64,000 nt of DNA from Peribolospora baueri. Taxonomy: Eukaryota > Basidiomycota > Peribolosporomycetes > Peribolosporales > Peribolosporaceae. Location: the NCBI GenBank assembly GCA_029717555.1, contig JAMDHS010000015.1, positions 62,001 to 126,000 of the forward strand, given 5' to 3'. Made by a program: the position numbers and the translations under genes. The notes beneath the pieces are model-generated. The model saw only the letters and a list, made by a program, of their open reading frames with translations. It was not told where the DNA came from and ran no database searches. This document shows positions 9,352 to 20,400 of the stretch, one piece after another. Position 1 is the stretch's first letter. The number at the start of each line of letters is the position of its first letter.

Positions 9352-11157
9352 ATGTCCCTCCCTCCGCCCTCCGCGCTCTGCTTCTGCGGGCAGCCCGTGT
9401 CCGCATCATCCGTGGATGTCGACGGCGACGACATCAAGACCGCGTCGAAGAACGACGACAAAGAGGAAGAAGAAGAAGAAGAAGAAGAAGAAGAAGAAGA
9501 AGAAGAAGGTCGGATTTATTGCAGCCCGTCGTGCGCGCACAACGACGCGCTCATCGCCCTCACCGCCCGAGAGGTCCTCCCGCTCACCCTCCCGCTCTCG
9601 CCGTCCAAGCCCTCGTCTCCGTCCCACTCTTCCTCTTCCTCCTGCTCCGGTCCCGCCGCCCGGATCTCCTCGACGTCGTCCGACGCATCTCGCAGGCTCA
9701 CCCTGGGCTGGCACGACGCGAAAGACATGGGAGAGGAGGAGGGAGAAGAGCAGAAGGAGGAAGAGGAAGCGGACAAGGCCAGACTCGAGTTCATCGAGAT
9801 GCTCGTGGGTCGCATGAGCCATTATAGGAGGAGAATGATGGACGTGGAGAAGGAGAAGGCGGAGAGGCGCGTGGGGGAGGAGATGGAGAGGGAGGAGGAG
9901 AGGAAGAGGAGGTGGAGGAGGCAACTCGACGATGATGGCGACGACGACGACGACGGCGACGACGACGCGTCTCGGTCGCCCCCGCCGAGATCTTCAAATC
10001 CCTCCCCGCCTCACACCCCCGTCCGCCTTCCCAGCCTCACCACTCCCTCCGCCCCTCCTCCTACTCCTCTCACCTTTTCTAGCCACCGCAGGGACGGCAG
10101 CACGGACGAGACGCCTCAGACGCCTCCCTTGCGCATCGCCATGCACAAGCATGCGAACCCGACGCGGTCCTTCGCTTTTGGACCCTCGTCTCTTTCGTTG
10201 TCCTCGTCGTCGTCGCACTCTTCCTCTTCCTCCCACGGTTCCTACGTCTCCGCCTTTTCCGCCCTTTCCTCCCCGTCGACCGCCCCATCCTCCGCTGGGC
10301 CGTCGACGCCCTCGGGATGTTGTGACTGGGAGGGCCCCCACCGCGCCTGTCATCCCCATTTTCATCCCCATCGCGCCGGGTACGTGTCGCCTCGCTCGCC
10401 TCTGCGCTTCTGTGACAAGCATGACAAGGACGAGGAGGAGGACGAGGAGGAGGAAGAAGGGGAGAACGGGCCGGTGGGCTGCAGGCGCTTGTACCTGCCA
10501 CCTCCCCCTCTTGCGCCTTGGTTCTTCCGCGACTCGATCGAGGTGAACCACTTTGAGTTTGAGGATCAGCTTCTCGGTCTCGACGCCGGTTGCATGGGGC
10601 AGCGGAGGGAGGAGGAGGAAGAGGAGCAGACGCACATGCCTGAACGTGTCTCCTCCGCTATGGGCCTCTTCTTCCCCACCCCTCCGCCAAGGAAGGAGGA
10701 GATGTCTTCGTCGCAAAAGGCCAAGATGTCCGAGAAAGAGAAGAAGATTCGAAGGAAGGACGCCGCTTTCCCCTCCCCCTCTCCTCTCCGTCTCCAGCTG
10801 CCCCCCATATCCGCCGCCGCTATGGAGTCCATGTCGATGCCATCCGCCTCGCCCATCGGCTCCGACGAGACCCTCACCGCACGCTCCAGTCCCAGCCCCT
10901 CCTTGTCGACGACGCCTAGGATGGCGACGCCCGTCTGTCGCTCCAGCCCTACCCCCGTCCAGCCCGGGCCTAGGCCCAGGCCGAACGCGCAGACCATCCG
11001 TGAGCGCAGGCTCCTCCGTCGTGGGAGTAGCATCTTTGAGCTACAGGCCAAGCTCCGACTTCACCGTATCGGCGGTGGTGTGGTGGAGGGAGTGGAGGAG
11101 AGCGAGGACGACGGCGATGGCACCGACTCTGAACTCGAATTCGAGCTCAAATTCTAA
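9352..11157 (+). CDS. Disordered protein with N-terminal Ecl1-like zinc-binding module
   Basis: A single 601-aa open frame without introns. The N-terminus has LCFCGQP (Cys10, Cys12) and later YCSPSCAHNDA (Cys57, Cys61), resembling the short zinc-binding motif of Ecl1/Ecl2-type lifespan and stress factors; the link is by motif only. Between the Cys pairs lies a run of 15 Glu. A charged helix rich in Glu/Arg/Lys follows around residues 140-195, with FIEMLVGRMSHYRRRM inside it. The rest is Ser/Pro/acidic low complexity, with a conserved-looking block near 390-410 (PLAPWFFRDSIEVNHFEFED) and a basic one near 540-565 (RPNAQTIRERRLLRRGSSIF) where real constraint may lie. Function unknown; nuclear regulation is a guess. 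The ATG at 9352 is the first in frame after a C/T-rich leader. Confidence 0.75.
   Translation: MSLPPPSALCFCGQPVSASSVDVDGDDIKTASKNDDKEEEEEEEEEEEEEEEGRIYCSPSCAHNDALIALTAREVLPLTLPLSPSKPSSPSHSSSSSCSGPAARISSTSSDASRRLTLGWHDAKDMGEEEGEEQKEEEEADKARLEFIEMLVGRMSHYRRRMMDVEKEKAERRVGEEMEREEERKRRWRRQLDDDGDDDDDGDDDASRSPPPRSSNPSPPHTPVRLPSLTTPSAPPPTPLTFSSHRRDGSTDETPQTPPLRIAMHKHANPTRSFAFGPSSLSLSSSSSHSSSSSHGSYVSAFSALSSPSTAPSSAGPSTPSGCCDWEGPHRACHPHFHPHRAGYVSPRSPLRFCDKHDKDEEEDEEEEEGENGPVGCRRLYLPPPPLAPWFFRDSIEVNHFEFEDQLLGLDAGCMGQRREEEEEEQTHMPERVSSAMGLFFPTPPPRKEEMSSSQKAKMSEKEKKIRRKDAAFPSPSPLRLQLPPISAAAMESMSMPSASPIGSDETLTARSSPSPSLSTTPRMATPVCRSSPTPVQPGPRPRPNAQTIRERRLLRRGSSIFELQAKLRLHRIGGGVVEGVEESEDDGDGTDSELEFELKF
9463..9507 (+). 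repeat. Coding (GAA/GAG)n microsatellite, 15 Glu
   Basis: Near-pure GAA triplets encode residues 38-52, between the two Cys pairs of the predicted zinc-binding module. Confidence 0.95.
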
Positions 11158-11866
11158 CCCCGCTCTCCACTTGGCGCACCACCCCATCGTGTTTCCCTCG
11201 CCTCTTCGGCTCCTTTTCGTCGATATCCCATTCTCTCACATCCTGGACTTTGCCACCTGTTTTTCTTCCCCGACCCGCTGCCGCTCTTCCTCTTTGCACT
11301 CGATTGGCCTCTCTCATCGCACCACCTCCCGCTGTTCCACTCATTCAGCTCATCCCTTCCGCACGCACGCCAGCACACACTCGTTTCCCCTCGCACAATG
11401 CACGCTCCTTTCATGCTCTCATCTCAGCTCACCATCCGTCTTCCGTTCGCTCCGGAACGCCCCCCCCTTTGTATTCTACCTCGATCTTCACTGTATCTTT
11501 CCGGCCCCGTCGTTTCGCCTTGTCTCATTCGTCTCGGCTCGTCTCGGCTCGTCTCATCACGAACCCGTCTTTCAAAAAGCAATGCCATCCATCCCGTCTC
11601 GTCTCGTTTCATCCTCCCCGCTTCGTCCCTCGCCCGCCCGCCTTAGTTAGTGCCGGCCAGGGCTGTCATTGTCATTGGCCGTGCGAGTGGCTCCGAGGCC
11701 GTCCGATGGGCGATGGAAAAAAAATAACGGTGCAATCCAATGTTGTATCACGCCGCCGCTGCCTGGCTCGCGACCGACACACACGTCCTCGTAGGGTGCA
11801 GCAGCAGCAGCAAAGGACCAAAAAGAGTTACCTCACCGCCTCCTCCAATCTCTAAGCCACTACCCG
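11158..11866. other. Convergent intergenic region
   Basis: 3' flanks of the Ecl1-like gene (plus) and UPF0390 (minus). It contains short GTCTCG-type repeats near 11530-11610. Open frames across it are shadows; no RNA gene is seen. Confidence 0.6.
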
Positions 11867-12413
11867 CTACTTCTTCCCCTTGCCCTTCTCTTTCTCCTTC
11901 TCTGTCGCCTTTCCTTCAGGCGCCTCTCCCTTGCCCTTCATGATCGTCAGCGGACCGTTGGCTGCCCGTCGGACCATCTCTTTCTCTACTTGGGACAGTA
12001 CGGACGCTGTTTGTGCCTGTGTGGAAATGCGATAGATAGGAGGTGACGACGGAGGGGAGCGGAGCGAGCACGAGCAGAGGCAGAGTCAGTGGGGAGTAGA
12101 AGTCAGTTGGGGAAAGAGTGGGCGTCTCGTCTCCGTGCCCCTTCCCATCCCCACCCCCCTCCGATCCACTTACCCGCTTCACGCCGGCTTGCTTCACGGC
12201 CGCAGCCTTCTTTGGCGGGATCACTCGTGCTGGTAGGAAGAAGAGCGGCCGTGTGGGCCGTGGCGAACATCGTTGTCAGGGCGCCCGCCGCCTTGAAAAC
12301 CGCAGACTGGCGAACTCACCGCCCTTCTTAGGCGCCGATGCTTTGCCCTTGCCCTTGCCCTTGGAAGACGAAGAGGAGGCCGTCTTCCTGGGAGGCTTGA
12401 AGCCTTGTGCCAT
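11867..12413 (-). CDS. UPF0390 / DUF2462 small basic protein (C19orf53 family)
   Basis: Small conserved eukaryotic protein of unknown role; the human relative is C19orf53. Three exons: 12320-12413, 12174-12229, 11867-12016, joined in phase to 99 aa. The family pattern is clear: MAQGFKPPRK, a Lys/Gly-rich linker, then RVIPPKKAAAVKQAG, a second block TASVLSQVEKEMVRRAAN, and a Lys-rich tail. The length matches the family (about 90-100 aa). Start and stop are well fixed by the conserved first residues and the in-frame TAG. It is transcribed away from the BRCT gene over 322 bases. Too fragmented for simple ORF scanning, so easy to miss. Confidence 0.88.
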
Positions 12414-12735
12414 CTCTTTCTTTCTCCCTTTGCTCGTGGATGAGAACCAACTTGGGAAGGTATAGAAGGAATCTGAGGCCCACCGGGAATTTTGACTGCG
12501 GCAGGCGCAGCGGCAGCGGATAGACAGACGACGACGGGGTTTCAGTTCAGAGGGTTTGCTTCTCGTCGTCCAAGAGAGCCAGCCAGTGCCGTCGGTCCTA
12601 TTCCCGGTCGTCCTTGGAGTGAGCGAGGGCTCCTCATACCAGTCGCATGCGCGCGACGTGGCGGACCCTCTTACCTTTCAACCGCTCTCGCTGGCCGTTC
12701 TCTAACCCTCCATAGCGGACCCCAGCTCGCCCGCC
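12414..12735. promoter_or_regulatory. Divergent promoter region, UPF0390 / BRCT gene
   Basis: 322 bases between two opposed starts. No clear TATA box or other named element is seen. Confidence 0.4.
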
Positions 12736-15203
12736 ATGCCACCTCGGCGCCAGCGACGAGACCCAAGGCCTCAGAAGCACCGTCGGCTGAACAGCGAGAA
12801 AGACGAGGAGGGGATGACAGACAGCGGCGCGACGGCGGCGGTCTCGGGCGACGGCGGAAAGCGCAAAGCGAATGACAATAAGGAGCTCATCTCCGGCATA
12901 CTCTACTTCACCAACCCCAAGTATGTCGTCGACCCTCCTGTGACGAAGCAGGTGGGCGTCTCGTCTCTCTTCCTTCTCTTTGCGCGGATGTCCGCGTCTT
13001 TTTCCTCAGCATGTTTTCTCTCTTCCTTTAGCTCGACCGCGCCTTCGCCAACGGACATTTTCCCGAGGGCGACAACCTGGGCTGTCGCGCCCCCTGGGTC
13101 AAGTTGCGCGCGAATGCGAAGCTCTCTCCTTCCGAGCGACCCGGCGTTGAGAGGATCAAAGGGACCGTGTGTTTTGACGTCGACCCTTCAGAGAAGCAGG
13201 ACCCGACCGTCGAGTCGAGTTTCAACGGCCGGAACAGGGGCCGTATGGTGCTTAGGGTCAGCGTTATCCCTTCGAACCTGTTTAAGAAGGCACCGGTCGA
13301 CCTCCCATGGGTGCTTCGAGCTTGCAGCTTCGTCCGACAGCCGGCGTGAGTCCTCGCGGGATTTCGTCCGTCCCTTCTCTGACATAACGCCTTTGTCCGC
13401 ATCGTCGTTCGGCCGGAGACCGGCAGGAAAACGCACGAAGGCCCTCTCAACACGCTTTTCAAAGGCCTCACTTTCTACGTCGGAAATGTGAGCCTGGATC
13501 GCCGTTTATTCCCTCCCGTTTGAGCTCCACGTCTCTGTCGATGGGTCCGAGTGTATGCGCTCAATACAAGGCTTCTCGGCGCCTCTTCCTCTACCGCATG
13601 AACTCGCCAGACCAGCAAGCAGCACGATGAATATTCACTGATCATCAGGCGTTGTATCTCAGAGTTCGGCGGGACTATCGCCGAGAGGTGGAGGGCGGAA
13701 GTAGCTACACACCTTGTTACGGAGCCTTATTTCCACAACAACCTCTTCAACCAGGCGACGCGAGCCATATCTTCCTACCATGTCCTGCCCCAGTGGTGAG
13801 TCCTCCTTCCTCATTAACTTGGACGAATGTGAGCGCTCGGTCTGAATGGCGTTTTATTTGGTCGACCGGCGCTGTCTTCGTCAAGGCTTTTTTCCTGCAT
13901 CATATTTGGCCGTCTCTTGCCAGAGTCGCTTTTCGCGTGTCCCAACCCGCCGTTGTTCGGGGGATCGCCATTTAGCTCCTGGTCTGAGGAGGTTGCCTTC
14001 TGCACCAGCATCAGGGATTTCGATCCAATGCTCTTGTTCTGGACAGAGACAGCATCTTCCAACGACGGCTCGTCGGCTCGGACAAATGCGGAAGAGACGG
14101 CAGCGGAGAGGATCCAGATCAAACAGCGGTCGTCACCGCGCTTCCTTTCTGGCGAGACCATCTGGGTTTGGAAAGCCTTACCTGCTTCCTTTATGAGGGC
14201 GTTGGGAGCGCGGATCAAGGCAGCGGGCGGTCGGATGTTTGACAGCCGACTAGAGTTGGTGGCAGACGCGACCATAGTCATCACCGATATCAGAGACACG
14301 CGCACATACGCAGAGGTGAGTCCGCTGAAGGACAAACCTCAGCGATTGTTGCCAGGTCATGACCCACATAATTCTCCGTCGCCCATGACCTGCCTCCCGG
14401 ATCACCCCAAAAGGCTGTTCGACATAACAAGCGCATCGGTAGCATCGCATGGCTCATCCACATTCTAGCGAAAGAGCACATTTGCGACCCGCGACGGCAC
14501 TTTAGCTTTTATCCTCCGCCGCGTTGTACGGGACCTCTTCTCTACAAGACGGTGAGCCTTCGTACCTCGCCTAAGAGTGTACGACAGCGGCTGACTTTTA
14601 GCACCTCTCATTTGAACGGTCTTTAGATTGCCATTGCCGCCAATGTATTTTCACCGGAAAAACGGAAGCACATCATCAAACTCATCAAGGTCCTGGGCGC
14701 AAAGCACAACGATTTTGCGTTGTCGACTTACCGTCCGGACTACATCGTCGCGGCGCAGTGAGTTTGGTTCGATGATGCGGCTGCGTCGAGGGCGTGCTAT
14801 GGGTGCCACACTCTTCGTTTGTTCAATGACTAACGTTGGGCGGTGGCTTGTCCGCCTTGCCGTAATTCGGTTTTGGTATCGCAGTGGCGCCGATCTGAGC
14901 CGCTTCAGTCACTTGCTCCACGAGGGCGGCGGATGTAAGCCCTGCTACTTAGTGAACACGCTCTTCCTCACCTCCTGCCTCAAGTACTGGACCATGCTTT
15001 CTCCCAAGGAGGTCAAGTACCGCGTCAAGTCCAAGGCGGAGATGGAGAAAGATCGGGTAATGGTGAACGGGGAAGGAAAGGACTCGACGGCGTCCACGAC
15101 GATGGTGGAAGGGGACGTTGTTCTGAGCCGGAAAGAGTTTGTCAATGATGAGATGCTCCAGCCTTGGACGGACACGTTTGCAAGGTGGAAGGTCCACAGC
15201 TGA
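12736..15203 (+). CDS. BRCT-repeat protein, Rtt107/Brc1-like in part
   Basis: Eight exons join in phase: 12736-12951, 13032-13345, 13427-13487, 13623-13795, 13886-14315, 14414-14551, 14627-14757, 14885-15203, giving 593 aa. At least three BRCT-like units are visible. One starts LFKGLTFYVGN, continues IIRRCISEFGGTIAERW and ends YHVLPQWLFSCIIFGRLLPE. The next contains LGARIKAAGGRMFDSRLELV, VITDIRD and IGSIAWLIHILAKEHI. The last reads IAIAANVFSPEKRKHIIKLI, VLGAKHNDFALS and CYLVNTLFLTSCLKYW. The linker HFSFYPPPRCTG before the last unit recalls the HYPIP step in Brc1/Rtt107/PTIP. BRCT pairs usually bind phosphoproteins at DNA damage. The N-terminal 200 residues match nothing I know. Assignment to Rtt107 is tentative; the BRCT character is firm. 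Confidence 0.8.
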
Positions 15204-15855
15204 AGCCCTTCTTTCCTGGCTAGACACGTCTTTTTCTGACCCGGTCCCTGAGCCTTTCCGTTCCCTTCTCGTCGTTCCCTTTGTCTCCGTCTTACTCTCG
15301 ACTCGCTTGTCCCACTCCGATATCCACTCCTGTATCCGTCGTAGTCCACTTCCGTCCGTTCGCGTTTCTCGCATTCGAAGCTAGCCTCGCCGTGTAACAA
15401 CCAGACCGCTGTTTGTCTCCTCCCTTGGAGCGATGACGGTCGACTGTGCGATGGGAGACGAAGGACCTTGGCTTGCTTCGTCCCGCCTCTGATACTTCTG
15501 ACCTGCTTTCCATCCACGCCATCTACGCCTGATCGTTGCCGCCATTCAGACTAGTCGCGCTCAACGCTGACCTGCATTCACGTGCCTTCTCCCCGCATCT
15601 TTCCTCTCCCCGCATCTTCCATCTCCTCATCATCGCCGCGTCGTATCTTTCTCCTCTCCTCCATCGTTCATTCATTCATCCCCATACCCTCATACCTTCT
15701 CCCTTTCTCTCTCGCCCTCCCGCTCTCCCTTCGCTAACCACCCACCCTCCCTTCAACCTCTGCGTGTGATCTTAAAGCGGTCGAACGGACCCCCTTCTCC
15801 CTAACACATTCCGCGACACTCTCACTGAAACCACGACGACGACGACGACGACGCG
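15204..15855. other. Intergenic, C/T-rich leader region
   Basis: 3' flank of the BRCT gene and 5' flank of the surface-protein gene. Dense C/T tracts fill 15580-15770, and a GAC triplet run at 15836-15853 lies just before the next ATG. No gene is seen. Confidence 0.55.
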
Positions 15856-17216
15856 ATGATGATGATCTACAAGTCCTCCTCCTTCCTCTTTGCCGCCTCG
15901 GCCGCGGTTTGGCTTAGCGGTGCGCTTACGGGGCTCCAAGGTCGGTAGATTGGGTCCAGAAACGTGTGGAAGGGACAGGGAGAGAGCGAAGCGACGGTCG
16001 TATATGGAAGTTCCCCGTCAACCTGTGCTTATCTCGTCTTCCTTGATCTTTCCCTCATGCTCGCACTTTTCGTCTGGTCCAGCCGCGGCAGCCGCGTCTT
16101 CTTCTCCCATGCCGTCGTCCAGCTCTGCTTCCGTCAACCTCCCACCGTATCTATACAACTTAACTATGGAGGTGAGCGGTCTTGCAATGAGGTGTGGGCA
16201 TTTTCCGTTGCCAATTGGCGTTGCCAAGGACGCATTCGGCAGCTGCGGAGAGAAGTCAAGAGTTTTGTGGAGCGAGGTTCCCGTCGGCCCCGTCCATATC
16301 TGTCATTTGTCGTTTGTTGCGTGTTGCATGTCGTATCGCATGCGAAAGGTGACTCTTCGCGATAACACCGCTCTCTTCGCTTTATCCCATCCCCTACTCA
16401 GTCCACGGCCACTCGTAACAACATCTGCGCCCAGCAGACGCAATTCTGCCAGACCGCCGGCTGCGCCTCCGCCGGCGCCACCGTCAACGTCAACTTCTGT
16501 GACGCAAGTGGAACCATGGGCACCGCGTGTCAGTGCAGCACGGGGGACAGCAAGTTGCAGCCTTGGCAGTGGCCCGTCAATCAGGCCGTGCGTCCTCTAC
16601 TCTCTACGTTGCTTGTGCCACATATCTTGTCATGACCGAACCTACCAGCTCATTCTCCATCAACCGTTTTCGGCGCCATCCTTTTCGATGTTGCTCACAG
16701 GACTGCACAAGCCGAAACAACGCGTGCAAGATGGCGTGTGAGAACCCGACGGCCAAGGTGGCCGACGTGAACGCCTGTCAGGCCGCTTGTCAGTCCGTCT
16801 ATGGCAACACTTGCGGCCAGCCGACTCAGACTAGGTGAGTGGAACGGGAGCGTGGGTGGGTGGGCGCGCGTGCCGGGTCTCCCTCTGGGAAGAGCGACGC
16901 AGGCGAAGGAGACGAGCGTCCCGTTTCGGTCGTCCGGCTCGACCGCTCCTTCTCGAGCTCGCTCGTTGACGCACTCCCTCCGGCACTATTCCGGTCGCAC
17001 CGTCCTCTCCTCGCGCCTCCCTCCAGCGGCAGCTACGTGGTGAATAAGCTGGGCCAGACGCCGAGCTATGACGGCGACACGAGCAAAGGTGGAGGTTCGC
17101 AAAGCGGCGCGTCCTCCATTCTCACCAAGCTTGGCGGCCCGGCGCTCCCGTTCGCTGGCTTGGCCACGCTGGCCGCTCTTGCTGCTGGAGCCGGCAAGGT
17201 GTTCATGGCGCTATGA
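15856..17216 (+). CDS. DUF7707 Cys-rich, GPI-anchored cell-surface protein
   Basis: Predicted secreted wall or membrane protein of a family found widely in fungi; function unknown. Five exons in phase: 15856-15919, 16083-16171, 16402-16587, 16701-16834, 17027-17216, giving 220 aa. The N-terminus MMMIYKSSSFLFAASAAVW is a signal peptide, then a Ser/Ala linker and the Cys domain (CAQQTQFCQTAGC, FCDASGTMGTACQCSTGD, DCTSRNNACKMACENP, CQAACQSVYGNTCGQ) about residues 50-160. A Gly/Ser-rich linker leads to a hydrophobic C-terminus (PFAGLATLAALAAGAGK, FMAL), typical of a GPI signal. Three ATGs stand in tandem at the start; the first is used here. Some longer open frames in the region are intron read-throughs of this gene. 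Confidence 0.87.
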
Positions 17217-17490
17217 TGGTGGCTCGAAGTGGAGAAGCTGCATCTTCCCCATTGGTCTCCCCTCGGTCCCTTCTTGTCTTTGGGTGCTCGTTCGAGCCCC
17301 CTTTACATATATCTAGGCCTGGTGGACCTGTGCTGTACCTTCACTTTCTATATATATATATTTTTTTTTTGGAAACTACACCCAAAGACACGATCGACAG
17401 TCTCTGCGCGGTATGAACGTCATACGTGAAATTACGAGGGCGAGCGTATGACGGGGAGACAAGGCGTGCTTTTCTTCTCCTTTTCCCCTC

Positions 17491-20400
17491 TCAGGCGTCA
17501 ACCTCCTCCATTTCCGCGTCCTCATCCTCGCTCGCCAACGCCTTGCGAATTTCCTCATCGCGCCTGCGCTGCTCCTCCTCACTTCGTGCGGTCAGCCTCG
17601 AGCTCCTCCTCGTCCCCACCGCTCCCGTCTCCGACTGCGGAGTAGACGTCGCGGCTCGGGGACGCTTAGTCCGTGTTTGCGCGTTCGGCGATGGCGCCGA
17701 CGACGCTCTATCGCCGCGCACTCCGCCTCGCTTCTCGCTCGCCGGCGTAGACACGGCCGAAGAGGTGGCGGGGCGCTCGCGCTTGCCCGTCGCTGTCGAC
17801 AGTGACATGCTTGTGGAGACAGCGGACCGTGCCTCTGACCTTTCGTCGGCATTTTCGATGCTCTGATCAGGACCTCGCTCTTCGGCGGCCATCTCGCCCA
17901 GACTCTTGATGATGACCTTGCCTCTCCTTTCCGTCTTGCCATCAAGCTCGGAGGGGAGATGTTGCTCTTCCGTCTCGGCCGACCGACCTCCATCGTCGCC
18001 ATTCTTGGCGGCCAGCACTCCTCCAGTGTGGCTCTCAGCATCGCTCGAACTATCCGAATCGTATCTTTTCTTTGGCTGCAGTCGGCCCTTGACTGAAGGC
18101 AAATTCAGCACCGCTGCAACATTGTCGTCATCCTCAGCCAGGAAGCCGCCAGAGGCCTGAGCACATAGCAAGCTTCGAAGTCAGCCTTCGCCCCCCTGGC
18201 CTTGTGTATCGCTTTATGGTGGCTCACCTCCGCTCCGCGCGACCCGAGCTCAGCTGTCCCGTTCTTGAGAACGATTTCAAAGCTACCAGCGTCATCTCCC
18301 TTGTCCCGATACTCTTTGCGGATGCGCTCGACGACGCGCAGGCCGACGATGAGCTTCTTCCAGCGCTTCAGGGCACGCTCCTGTCGCTTCGTAAAGGCGC
18401 GTTCGGCCGCAGCGTGTTCCGAAGCCCAGAACGCCTGCAAGAGAGATTGGAAACGTATGGTAGGCAACCCAGAAGACTGGCCTGGGAGAAGCTGCAAAAA
18501 GTGGACAGATGAGTACCGTAACTCACGTCGACCACCATGTCCTCATTCTCCTTCGCAATGACGATTCCAGTCACGATTGGAATCGCTCGCCTCTTCTTGA
18601 ATTCGAAGCCGGTCTGGTTAAACAAGCGGAGCGACGACAACAATGAGCGACGGGCGTTAGAGACCACGACCGATATCAACAGAGCATCCTTATACTCACT
18701 ACGGCCTCGCCGAAATCCACGCCGAGCTGCTTCGCAACCTTGGCGACGCCTTTGACTAATGGAACCAACACGAGTGTTCAATCAAAGCTTGCCTTCGCCT
18801 CAACATGCCGGGCATGGGAACGGAAGACGGTACTCACAAGGGATATGTACAGCGCCTGGAGAGAGCATCGTGGGTACGAAGAGATCGACATTGCCATAAG
18901 AGTTCTTGGGGACCTTTCCCTGCAGAGTGATGGAGCCACGAAGTGGGGATGTGAGATAAGGGAAGAACCCTTGGACGGAGCGACTCGGCTCACATTGACG
19001 ACACCCGGGGCAGAATAAAGCTCCGTCTGCCAAACGGCATACAGCGCCTGCTGCTCGAGCTCCCTCCCTTCAGCCTGCGCCGCCTCCTGAGCACGCCTCT
19101 TCTCAAGCGTCACCACCCTCGCCTTGACCCATTTCAGGGGGTTCTCTTTCGCCTTGATCTTGCGTCCCTCTCGCATCCAGTTCTCCGATGTCTTCAGCTG
19201 CACCACACTCTGTCGCGGGAAGACAGGCTCGCCGTTGAATTTCCCGATCTCAGTGCGAGGAAAGATGGTCTCTTCTCGCCTCAACTGGCGCTCGAGGACG
19301 TACCTACAAGGAGAGAAGAAAGAATTCAGCTTAGACAGGCATCACACTGCTTCAATTTATAAAGTGCATGACACTGACAAGGGATGGTCTTTGAAACCGG
19401 CCACAGACGTCGGCATTGGCTCGTTATGTTGAGTCTGCGCCAGCTCAGCATCCTCCGCCACGTCGCGTTGCTAAACCAAGACAAGGGTGTTTTCAGAAAA
19501 TGGATTCCAAATGAGGCCTTGAAGGGACTGGAACACAAGCAACACTCACGAGACCCATCGGCCGGGTCAGAGGCCTCATCACATCCGCCCACCAGTCTTC
19601 ACCCCTCCGTGCGGGAACCCTCAATCGACTCGTCTTGCTCCCAAAATGGCGCGCATACCTTGCGGTCACGTCCCGTGCGTATCCATCTGCAGAAGAGGTT
19701 CGGACATATCAATGGCGACTGAACACTCTGGAGCAAACTTTTGCTACATACTGAGGATGCGTGACGACAACCCACCTTCCTCCAAAGCCACGACGTAGAC
19801 CATCGTGTTGTCCCGATTACTACTGGCGGGTTCCATGTTTCGATGGTCGTAGATGTTCACCTTTGCACGGATGGGATCCACCGATAGCCAGCGAGCAAAC
19901 GGCCGAGAGTACACCTCTGTCCAGAACACGGGAGGCTGGGATTTGTCCGTCGAGACTGAATGGCAGAGTCAAACGGAACAGAAACGAACAAAAATGGTTC
20001 GTTTGTCGCGCGCACCATACTATCGCATGCCGAACTCGACGTACTCACCGAGTGTCTGACGCACGGCAGTGCCAATCTTCTGCTTTCTTAGCTTCACGGT
20101 TGGTTTGACGGGTATGGCATGTTTGAGCCCACGCCACTTCTCCGGTCTGTAATCGTTGTCCTCAGGTTGGTCATTCACCATGTTTTCGTCGACCTCCCCG
20201 TCCTCGATCAAGAAGGCGCCGGGCGAATTGGAGTTGGAGGAGGTACCCTTGCCTCTTCCCTTCGCTGACGACGATTCGTTCGCTTGGCCTCTCCTTCGAG
20301 GTCGAGAGGAGCGGGAAGCTGGGAGGGTACGACTTTCCTCGCCGCGTGCCATCTCAGGCCCCGAAGCCTCAGCAGTAGAGGTATTGCCGCTCACAAGGTC

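Noticed and set aside
9406-9924. Minus-strand frame rich in Phe and Leu that looks membrane-like
   Set aside because: It is the complement of the GAA repeat and charged codons of the real plus-strand gene.
17280-17310. A GTTCGAGCC stretch resembling a tRNA B box
   Set aside because: No A box or acceptor-stem pairing can be found at the right distance.
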